NCBI GenBank assembly: GCA_018105865.1
Contig: CM030848.1
Span: forward strand, 4,967,301 to 5,031,300
DNA: 64,000 bases
Direction of reading: 5' to 3'
From: Metaphire vulgaris
Taxonomy: Eukaryota > Annelida > Clitellata > Crassiclitellata > Megascolecidae
Position 1 is the stretch's first letter. Each line of letters starts with the position of its first letter. The notes under the pieces are model-generated. The model had not been told where the DNA came from, did no database searches, and was given only the letters and a program-made list of their open reading frames with translations. The position numbers and the translations under genes were made by a program. Below are positions 54,624 to 64,000 of the stretch, in pieces.

Positions 54624-55559
54624 TCACGATAGGGAGACATGCAGACAGCTAGAGGAATGGACAGACAGAGAGACCTAGCTGTTGCTGTATAAGCGATTGG
54701 GCTAGCAAAATTCAAATCCAACGGATCTGACCAATCATATACGTGCAGGGGCTCGCTTGTCTTGACAGCTAGAAGTAACACGTGCAGACTATCCATTCGT
54801 TGTTGTGTGACCCAGACTCACCCCCGTGTTAAGCCTACCTAGCCCTAACCCAAACTGCCAATAGCAATGCATTATGAAGATTGAACATTTTACACATGTG
54901 ATGTAACTGATGTTACATGAATACATGATATTATGTCACTGACAGTCTGACACTTTTTCAATTTCCAGAGTTCGTTTCTAACTTTCTCATATGATTATAT
55001 TACGCTGTTATTCGAATATTTCAGTTTAATTGAGTCCATAATTTTGAATATTACATACATACATAGACCGACAGTACATTTTTAATCATTTTTATATAGT
55101 AGTGAGTCCCAGTGACGAAAAATTAGAGCTATAGAGCCTGTTTTGCAAATCTGGGCTTTTCTGGGCTTTTTAAAAGACGCCATCTGGGCTTTTTTAAAAA
55201 AGTTGACTGGCATCACTGGTTGTGTCCCATTTGAATCTGCTTTCCATATTGATCAGGTCGAATATCTCTTTGTTACTACGTGATAACCGTGCTTAGTTTA
55301 AATAATTGAGTATTCTGAGCTTTTTTCAAAGCTAGTAACTCACTTGCGTCTTACATTTGTATAAGTTTAACGATATAAATAACTATTTACTGCTTGTTTA
55401 ATCAGTAAAAATTGCAGAATTTGCCAGTGTTGTTTAAGATCATTGATTATTGTGCTTATTGACCTTATTCTTAAAATCTGCACAGCCATTTGTAGTAAAC
55501 ATTGCCTTTTGTTACATAAAATTTCAGACTTGCGTCATTGCATTGTACAAATCTATTTG

Positions 55560-55714
55560 CTATACATTTTTGTCATGTTTGTGAGTTTTTAACAAGCTAG
55601 TTCGCATCGAAAGTCCACCACGCGGCGTGCCAATTCTTCGATCACAAGGTGAACGATTGTGCCCGGACGAGCAACAAGCTATATTTCGTACCTCTAGCAA
55701 TGGAAGGAAGCAAC
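55560..55714 (+). other. possible 5' exon of the 56.8-59.6 kb gene
   Basis: A coding-like stretch ends at a strong donor GTGAGT (55715). One frame contains ATG at 55700 (MEGSN before the donor); another reads FDHKVNDCARTSNKLYFVPL upstream of it. Neither frame could be joined with confidence to the next exon. Confidence 0.3.
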
Positions 55715-56209
55715 GTGAGTTAAGCTAAGCTTGCTGATATAAATGTTCTAAACAGCTCTGTCTATTTAACCTGACGATGATCAATAAAGATAATAAAGAC
55801 GTTGCCTTTTGCACCGTTTTCTTGTTTTGTTCGTCTTGATAGGTTGCTTGCTTGAGTAAATGAGCCATTGTACTTGCTTTACCCCAATTAAAGATTGTAA
55901 GTTCTAATAGCGTATTAGCATGTAGTACGGTTGTTGGTAGATGGGCTCGCTGCTCTGGTCAGTTGCCATTCACACATTTACTTACTTACTTTTTACTGCC
56001 TTTCCAATTGGCAGGAATCAGCTTATCATTTGGTTAGCCTACTTCCTTTTTATGACGCTGCGCTATTTTGGGAATAAAATTACAGTTTCGTGCTAGTAAA
56101 GATAAGTGTAAATCTAACAGCAGCAATATGGAATTACTGTTAGAAGTCTAATGACTTTATTCATGCGGTAATCATTTGAATTATTTCTCAATGTTAACAT
56201 ATTCAATGT

Positions 56210-56640
56210 ATTTATGTTATATTTTATATTATATTATTATATTATATTTTTTAATATATATTATAATTATTTTGTTATCATTATATTGTATATTACATTT
56301 TATAATTAATTATATAATTATATTATTATTACTATATTCATTATAAAATTATTATTATTATTATAAGATTTTTACTTATTATGTAATGTTTATACTATAA
56401 TATATTAATAACTAAATACTTATAGTTATTTATATTATTATATTACTATTATTATTTTTATTATTATTAGTATTATTATTATAAATTTCTTCTTCTTATT
56501 ATTATATTATTCTGATTTATATTATATTTTTATTATATATTACATTATATTATATATATTATTTATTTAATGTATACATTTATATATATATTTTTATTTT
56601 TATTTCATTTACATTCATACTTTATATTTATAGTTATATG
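56210..56640. repeat. AT-rich TATTA-type low-complexity tract
   Basis: About 430 bp of TATTAT/ATTATATT words with very little G or C, lying in the candidate first intron. Confidence 0.9.
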
Positions 56641-56798
56641 AGTTTTGTGACAGTTATAGGCTGTTTATAATGATTACCTTCATGCTGTTTCAAATGCAAA
56701 TGTTAAAGCGAAGTGCCGGTCGTGTAGTGAATTAGTATCATGTTCGAAAAAGGGTTCTTCGAATTTGTTAACTTATTTGCAGGGTTAGGGTAGCCAAG

Positions 56799-59640
56799 GG
56801 TAGCCGACGTGGTAGCCAAGCATCCACCATCAGCACCACCATGCAATACACTTGGCAAAGGCAGGAAGAGACAGCTGTCCAATTCAGCAACTGACTCGGA
56901 AAGTGAAAGTCAGCCAGTAAGGAAATCGCCGAGAAAACATCAAGTAACGGACATTTCGTTACCGACGGCAAAGACAACACAAGGACCATCTGCACAAGAG
57001 CCTAAAAAGCGGACTGCTCAATCAACGTCAGTGTCTCAACCACCAATTACCTCGCCAGCAAGGCCCATTGAGGATTTCTCATTGGGTGATTTATTGATCT
57101 CACCAACGGCCGAAAGCACGCCGAGAACGGCAATGTTAGTATTACATTTTTGAAATCGTAAGTCAGTTACTCAGTTACTTTAAAGCATTGAATTTACAGA
57201 AAAAATTGCATATGTAGCCGACAGAGCGGTCGGTATGTGAACAATTGAGCCGTAGGCCTATAGTGTTAAAACTATAGAAGTCAGATTGCTGTATGTCACC
57301 CCCTCCCAAATTTGGGCAAGAATAAATTTTTGGGCAAGCAGTCAAGCAAAGCCGATAATAGATCTAAATTCATTAAGACCAAATTTCAGGGGCTTGATTT
57401 GCGTTGGTTCAGATGGTATGAACTTTCAAAGGCCTAATATTCAATTGACTGAATGGCAAATGCACTGCTTTGCATGGCATTAATCGGCTAAATTGCCACA
57501 ACTTTTGCAGTAAAATTAACATAGTCGAAGGTTTTAAGGTTTATTGGTGCCATGTACGGTAATGTTTCATATTTTACTTAGCAGTCGTTTTCAGTAGCCA
57601 CTTTTAACTGTTTAGCCTAGCAACTCCAGCTTAAATTTTGAACACCAGAACCGGTTTATTAAAAACCAATTTCTTACTAATGCTGACGCTTTTATAAGAA
57701 CCCTGCTATATTGGAATGTCGGCTTATTTAGTTTAATGGAGTACCAAAGGCGGCGTCCACGGAGGTCGATCAGCAACCACGTGTTAACAATAGGGGTAGA
57801 TATTTACTGTTGTGGCGAAAATTCAAATGCTCTTTAATTTTTTGGCACTGTGCACTTAAGTGTCATTCTGGTTACTTGTTGCATGTTACTTCAGAAACAG
57901 CCGTTTGGAAACTAAACTTGAGGAATTGGGAAAATCCGTGGCCAATTCAATGGAGACAATAAACTCAACATTGCAGTCGTTGGTTACTGCAATCAAAGAT
58001 CTGAGCTCACGACTCGAAACCAGTCAGTCGGACAATTCGTCTGTGTTTAACAGTTCAGTGCATTCAGTAGATTCTGTAGCAGTGTTGCCTAATCTAAATC
58101 AGTACAGACTCACTGCTGAACAGCGTTCCATTCTTTCTAGAAGTCCTGTGGTGTCTTCCGATGTTGAACAGAATGACCTTCTTGCAGAACTGGGGAGACA
58201 GTGGACGTGATGGAGCTTTCTTTAGGGCGTTGGTCAAAGCGCTATCAACAGACAGGATTATGAACAAGTCTGACGCGAAAAAAGACAGCCAATGGAGTGT
58301 TGCGGGCTGTATGCGATGAAAGTTACCTGGCTGAGCGTGTAACAATGGCTGGATACAGGAGATGTAAGTTAAAAACATAATTGAAAACATTTATGGTTTG
58401 AAATATTATCATACTTTTGCTACACCGGTTATATAGTTAAGCAAAAGCGAACGTCAGAGCAAGCTTACAGTAACAGGCAGGTCCATATAAGGGCGATCGC
58501 ACGTTGTAGCTTCTTTTATATATGCAGGTGTAGGGGGTGTATGCAGGTGTAGGGGTGAGGGTGGGAAAAGGAAGGAAAACGAAATAACTGAATAATAAAT
58601 AGCAAACATAGAATAGGGCAGTGTCTATTCTAGCCACCTTGACATTGGGGGGGGGAAAAGTTTCCGTAAAAAATAGCTGACAACCCTTTTTTTTAGTCAT
58701 ACAGGTTTTCAGAGACTTCTTGGTTCTTGCAGTTCAAAATTATGACCTTTTTTTAGTCATCTCCATCTTTCGATGTTTTCATATCATAATCTCTTAGATT
58801 GCACTCCCCCACGTTACGTCGTTGGGGAGGAAGATAGGGGATGGGGACAACTAGCAATAACCCATTATAATCTTTAAAAAAATTTGGGAAATTCAAAACT
58901 TTTGGAAATTCCCAGAGAAAGGTCTAGAATAATCGCTGGAATAGGGTAACGGTTTTGCATTAAAGTTTCACGTAAGTCATACTGAACACTATTCAGAATG
59001 GTAAAACTTGCAAAAAGAGGCAAGAGCATTTGCACTGTACTTGTTGATGGAATTGGCTGTTGTAAAAAAACAACGGCCACATTTCATAGCTATTCATAGC
59101 AATTAGAAATTAGCAATATTTTAATTCGGGTTGGCTTGGATCACTTCATTACGATCCAATCAAGTTGCAATCAAGTGGCCGTACAGGACCAACCCGAACT
59201 CTGTGTATGTAATCACTGCTATAACTGTTATAGGATTGGGTCTGAAAAATGGTTTTAATACTTGCGGTTGACACTGAGTGACACATAGCGAATGTGAAAA
59301 AAGTTTGTTTTGTTTGCATACAGGTAATTTCAATGCGTCCAACAGGGATTATGGACAACCAGGTAAGCGCTACGTGGCGCTTGGAGGCAACATGGTTTAC
59401 TGGGCAATATTGAAGCAGTTAAATTGGCATGTCACAATAAGACAACAGATGATAAAATACAGAAGGCAATTAGAGATGGAGTCACCACCTTACGACTACC
59501 ACGACAAGGATAGGCGAATGCGCCGGAGCAGACAGGCAGAATGCAGCAGACGTGATCAGGCTGATGCTGATGACATTCACGAGTTCAATGAAATAGAGCA
59601 ACCAGAGCTACCGGACATGGGAAATGCTGATGATGTTTAA
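56799..59640 (+). CDS. unrecognised three-exon gene with probable frameshifts
   Basis: Exon A (start 56799-56809, to 57134) encodes a Lys/Ser/Pro-rich stretch (RKRQLSNSATDSESESQPVR) and ends before GTTAGT. Exon B (57895-58363) follows TTGCATGTTACTTCAG and ends before GTAAGT. Exon C (59324-59640) follows TTTGTTTGCATACAG and ends in TAA. Intron phases agree at both joins (2, then 1), which supports the model. Exon B encodes a coiled-coil-like segment (SRLETKLEELGKSVANSMET), then, after a likely one-base shift near 58210, DGAFFRALVKALSTDRIMNK, and after another in an A6 run (58278-58283), ANGVLRAVCDESYLAERVTM. Exon C has GNMVYWAILKQLNWHVTIRQ and an acidic tail. I do not recognise the family; it may be a host DNA-binding protein or a transposon-derived gene. 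The two indels suggest decay or sequencing error. Confidence 0.5.
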
Positions 59641-60782
59641 ATTGGAACTGGGCTGCAACTGACTGTCAACGGATCGTTTCTCGTACGTTGCTTCGCACTA
59701 TATAGGCCTATATATGCCAATTAAATAACGTCAGTTGCATCGATTCGTCAGTTATGCTTGCTTTCAGCAGCTGTCATTTAAATCGTCTTCTTAATGACAG
59801 ACACACCATTTTCGTTTATAATCTCCTGGCATTACTGTTTAAATTTGGTTAAATGTAAACATAATTAACTACAATTAGATGTAGGCAACAATGAAGTAGG
59901 GTTGTGCCGGTTGGGGCTATGCCGTCAGTGATGAAAACCTGAAAAGGTTGAAGAATCACCTAGGGCGCTTCAGAGGCGGAAAGGCTTAGCGAAAACGTGA
60001 AATAATGTGTTGCTTAATTATGTTTGAATGTAAGGCAAAGTTATGTATTGTTCAGTGTAGACTTTTTTTCCATGACAAAAACGCAAAACTTGATGTACCG
60101 TAACAGCGTATAGTTTGTTTTATTCACGGACTGTCATGGTTTTTCCGACTACATTGCTTTATATGCTATGTTTGAATGTCAAGCAAGATACATGGTTTTT
60201 CACACAACTTTTTGCCTCGAATATAAACCAATAAAGACAAGTATTTGACTGCATATGGGATGTCAGAGAAATGTAATCATCATCTGCATCCAAACTATGC
60301 TTGCGTTTCCTGTTCGTTTCAAACGTCTTTGATAAAAATACATTTCTTTCCGTTATAATTGCCTTGCCGAGGTGGTGGACATTGTGAGGTCTGAGGCACG
60401 TAAAAGTTGTGTTTTTCCATGTAACTTGCGTTTTTATTCGTTTGATTGAATTGCAGCGTTAGCATGTTCAAGTGTTGCTGCCACCTAGCGACTGCAGTGA
60501 CAATAATAAATCACGCTTAATTTTATATATTATTTACACAGACATCTAGTCCAGACTAAATCATTATGTTTTCATGAACATTGTTATATAATACTTAAAT
60601 ATGTATAGCTTAAATACAATTAATTATGTTAGTATGAAAGATTTAATTGCAGCGTTCTTATGCGGCCACCTAGCGCATACAAACAGAATTACTGAAGGAG
60701 ATGTTACAGGCCCACAAGCATATGCACTACAGCCGATATATTGGCAATTAAGCTGTGTTTTTATGTTACTTTCGTTATAATC

Positions 60783-60785
<3 letters not shown>

Positions 60786-60880
<95 letters not shown>
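60786..60880. repeat. (TA)n(GT)n compound microsatellite
   Basis: A short TA run followed by about 80 bp of GT. Confidence 0.97.
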
Positions 60881-60881
<1 letters not shown>

Positions 60882-61199
60882 CAGGCCTGAAAGCGTGCAC
60901 TATAGGCCTATAGCCAATAGACTATATATATACTGGCGAGGACTTAATTTGCGACCGACATATATAGCAGCTATAAATGTCTTTCATGTGGTTAATTCTT
61001 ATACGTGCAATTTTGTTGGCTTTTCATTTTACGAAAAAAGTTACTGTTACATTTGCTAGATTCATGTCTTTGTCAGTTTTCATTACTGTAATAAAGTATT
61101 GCATACAATTTACAATGAAGATTTGCGTTGTTTTTGTACAGTTTCAAGCTGTCAATGGAATTGCATTAATTGTCCTCATTAGCAGATCATCGGATGAAT

Positions 61200-61430
61200 T
61201 TTTGGGGACATTGTAGGGGCATTGTGGGGAATTTTTTTGGGAGGGCATTTTTGGGGCATTTTTTTTGGGGGCGTTTGGAGGGCATTTTTTGGGGCTTTTT
61301 GGGGGGCGTTTGGAGGGCATTTTTTTGGGGGGGTTTTGGGGGCGTTTGGAGGGGCATTTTTTTTTTTGTTTTTGGGGCATTTTTTTGAGGGGCATTTTTT
61401 TTTTTGGGGCATTTTGGGGCAGGGCGGGTT
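61200..61430. repeat. G/T low-complexity array (GGGCATTTTTTTGGGG)
   Basis: About a dozen degenerate units of GGGGCATTTTTTTGGGGGCG with strong strand asymmetry. The Trp/Gly/Phe-rich and Pro/Lys-rich frames are artefacts. Confidence 0.9.
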
Positions 61431-61436
61431 TATGAA

Positions 61437-61757
61437 CTTGTTCCAAGTTTGGAATAATCTCGTAATTGAAACGTATTTTTCTAGTTCCGATATTGTCATG
61501 ATCTAACTAGTTACAAGAAACATAGTTACAATTGCCGTTTTCTTGGAATGAACTCGTCCAGAAAAATTCGTTACAAGAAAACTCGCAATGAACTTGTTAT
61601 CAACTCGATACGAGAGCTCGTTCCAAGTTTCTTAGAACGAGCTCGTTGCAAGAACTCTACACCTCGTTACAAGAAAACTTGTTACAAGCCAAGTTTTCTT
61701 GGAACAAGTTTTTTACGAGTTTGCTCTAATCTCGTAACATCTTTCCCGGCAGGGAGT
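61437..61757. repeat. second field of quasi-palindromic words
   Basis: Same vocabulary as 43612-43855 (GAACTTGTTCCAAG, GTTACAAGAAAAC, CTCGATACGAGAGCTCG), ending TTTCCCGGCAGGG, the inverse of the terminus at 43612. No target duplication was identified. Confidence 0.65.
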
Positions 61758-62286
61758 GTCATAGTTTGATCTCAAATACACTTACAAGAAGTACTCACGT
61801 AACAAGGTAAGCAACCTGTGGCCCACCAGCAGATTTTATGCAGCCTGGAGGATCGCAACTAATAAATTTTTTTACATAGCTGTTAACAATTTACTGTGGC
61901 TTTTGGCTAGTAACGGCTGCATGTTTATCAAAAGAGTAAATTGATTATCAGAATAATAATAGCCAATGTGGGAGCTATAAATTTAATAATAATAATCTTT
62001 ATTTCGTGACAAGCACAGCATCAAATAGAACACAAAAAACAATAATAAACTAACAATAAACTAATAAAACACACACTTTAAGTAAAACAAACAGACAAAA
62101 CTCAAATACCTATTCAACTAACATAACATTCATTGCATCATATCCATAACCTCAGACCTCAAGCACACATTTACTATACAGTCAGAGAAAAATAGCGATT
62201 TCCCCTTATACTTCAGTAAAAAGGATTGCTGCCGGTATTTTACTGCATCATGTGTCAGCTGCAAACCAACCATATCCCTTATACAC

Positions 62287-63262
62287 TAGTGCTGTTACGG
62301 TTAACCGAACCGAACCGAACCCGCGGTTTTTCGGTCAAAACCGAACCGAACCGAAACCGCGGTTTTGACCATGCAAATTGGACGGGTTTCTTCCGTTTTA
62401 TCAATGCATTAAATGCATTTAATGCATTTTGAATGCAGTTCAATCAATGCACAGCTTTTAAACGCTAAAATAACGAGTGTTGTTCTTCTGGCATGTCTAT
62501 ATTTCTATGATGAGTCAGAGTCTGACGTCATTATTGAAATCAGTAAAAACAATTTAAAAATGGCTGCATTAGTAGTGTCGCGCAGTGCCAGTTTAGTGTG
62601 GAATGCCAATTAGCTCCGGACACCTTCAAAATTGAGGTAGACACCCCCACCCCAAATCCACAATCCTAGAAATATCCCTGAGGCTAACGGAGCGGGTTCA
62701 AGCCCTGTTAGTGCCCCTAGTGGCTTTCACACGTGCAGTAATGCCTTCTAAGCCACTTTAAATCATGACGAGTTTAAAATTAGGCCTATTGGCATTTGCA
62801 TCAACTGAAAAGAGGTGACTTAAATAAAGGGGCCGTCCATAAATGACGTCACGCGAATTTGTCACTTTTTAACCCCTACGTCACGCAACGTCACGCAACG
62901 TCGGACCCCTAAAATATGACGTCACAACGGGCCGACCCCCCATTTTCAAAAATCGCGTAACGTCATTTTATTTTTTATTTCTTATTAAAGTCCTCAAAAA
63001 GGTCATTCTTGTATTTTTTCCTCTCGAAAAACCCTGACAAGCAAAAAGAGGTCATAATTGTATCATTTTTTCCTCTCCAAAATCCCTGAAAGCAAAAAGA
63101 GGTCATAGGGTTAGGGTTAACCTATCGCTAACCCTAGGGTTAGAAGTTAACCCTAACCCTAACCTAGGGTTAAAAATCCAACCGAACCGAAACCGCGGTT
63201 TTTCGGTCCAAACCGAACCGAAACCGACCGAGACTGCTCGAGGTGAAACCGTAACAGCACTA
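62287..63262 (-). mobile_element. hAT-like MITE, TAGTGCTG family, copy 4
   Basis: Perfect 8-bp duplication ttatacac (62279-62286, 63263-63270); ends TAGTGCTGTTACGG and CCGTAACAGCACTA; 976 bp. It lacks the TTAGGG-like block next to its left end but keeps the one near the right end. It retains the CRE sites, TGAGTCA near 62513 and the 66-codon frame (62413-62613). Confidence 0.93.
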
Positions 63263-63600
63263 TTATACACTCGATTGTATCTTTACAATGAACGTTAAAT
63301 ATTTAATTTAATGTCATTTATGATTATTTAATACAAATCTCTATGGGATATTTGTGATTCTATGCATTCACCCTCTTTATGATCGCTATGCATGTCTAAA
63401 GTTTAAATCTTGTAAAAGTATTCTTGACTTATTGCAAAATTAGCTCAGACAATATGCAGTCAGTCTCACATATTTCACCAAGTAACCTACACCTGACTAA
63501 AAAAAGACTTATCGAAAATGTATATACTCTGCAAGAATCTCATTAACATAGTGTAATGAATGTTGAGAATCTCATATTGAACTTATTTTTTGTACTGGTG

Positions 63601-63792
63601 CAGTGGCAGGCGGCTCCACATGGGGGCCCCGGGGGCTTGTGCCCCCTAATGAATGCCTGGCCCCAGGGGTTACCTTCCTGTTGGGACCCTATACTTACTA
63701 CTACTACATACCTATCAACAAATGGTTGGCCCCCATGCTCAGAAGTTGCCACTCCAACGGCCCCCACTTGCCAAATCCTGGAGCCGCCACTG
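63601..63792. mobile_element. 192-bp hAT-like MITE, CAGTGGCAGGCGGCTCCA
   Basis: Ends CAGTGGCAGGCGGCTCCA and TGGAGCCGCCACTG with 8-bp flanks tactggtg and tactggta (seven of eight). GGGGGCC/GGCCCCC words lie inside each end. Confidence 0.88.
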
Positions 63793-64000
63793 TACTGGTA
63801 TGGTCCGTTCTAAAATACAATTCAATGCAGAAATAGCAATCGCAAACCTAAAAACTTTACATGATCATTGGTATTAAATTTTACATAATTATTATTACAA
63901 AATGCATGTTGTAATAGTGATGCCACCCACTCTACATAGGTTATAGCCAAGACTGAGATGGTCTTTCATGATAGAAGGTTGCCCACCCTGGTGTCTAGTA

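Noticed and set aside
61144..61506. Pro/Lys-rich and Trp/Gly/Phe-rich frames at 61.2-61.5 kb.
   Set aside because: All arise from a G/T low-complexity array.

Overview
The window reads as nuclear DNA of a metazoan, probably a marine invertebrate. It has low gene density, at least one intron-containing gene model, animal-specific gene families, LINEs, Helitrons and a very heavy load of small DNA transposons. The palindrome TAGGCCTA occurs about 22 times by eye where roughly one is expected by chance. I associate that word loosely with echinoderm/hemichordate genomes, so the clade is a weak guess. I saw no tRNA, rRNA or CRISPR array, and no complete transposase.

Real genes: a rhodopsin-class GPCR resembling FMRFamide receptors (5196-6332, +); an intronless Jun/AP-1 gene (24209-25354, -) with a candidate promoter module at about 26.0 kb; a tubulin-folding cofactor E gene (37996-39582, -) with a relic of one of its leucine-rich repeats 1.1 kb upstream; and an unrecognised gene in at least three exons (about 56.8-59.6 kb, +) with two probable frameshifts. 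These genes have no evident functional link.

Most of the rest is layered transposons. About 25 insertions have hAT-type ends (CAGNG or TAGNG) and an 8-bp target duplication, 17 of them perfect. They are often nested: a three-level nest at 13.2-16.5 kb, a transposase-bearing element inside a 317-bp MITE at 16.8-20.3 kb, and a stack at 41.6-43.5 kb that includes a captured reverse-transcriptase fragment. A 1-kb MITE family (TAGTGCTGTTACGG ends) has four full copies, at 1.4, 21.1, 34.9 and 62.3 kb. Other classes are PIF/Harbinger-like MITEs with TTA flanks (10.1, 30.4, 32.2, 40.2, 44.3, 52.9 kb), four Helitron-like elements (32.6, 45.6, 50.0, 51.9 kb), decayed LINE fragments (10.4, 12.2, 29.9, 37.1 kb), and many microsatellites and minisatellites.

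Cross-cutting signals: a short A-rich module (CTGACAAGCAAAAA then GGTCATC) recurs more than 20 times in otherwise unrelated MITEs. Several hAT-like families carry a family-specific micro-repeat on the same strand in both arms. The 1-kb MITEs spread perfect CRE and AP-1 sites, one copy lying 2 kb from jun.

Stretches over about 300 bp where I recognise nothing beyond isolated short repeats: 3460-3870, 4800-5190, 6702-7435, 8770-9445, 9812-10130, 20354-20730, 28070-28370, 35982-36710, 37470-37880, 40890-41590, 44940-45350, 52250-52865, 53010-53420, 54630-55690, 59641-60785, 60885-61200, 61760-62280 and 63271-63590. The 3.9-kb stretch 46111-49993 is also unclassified.
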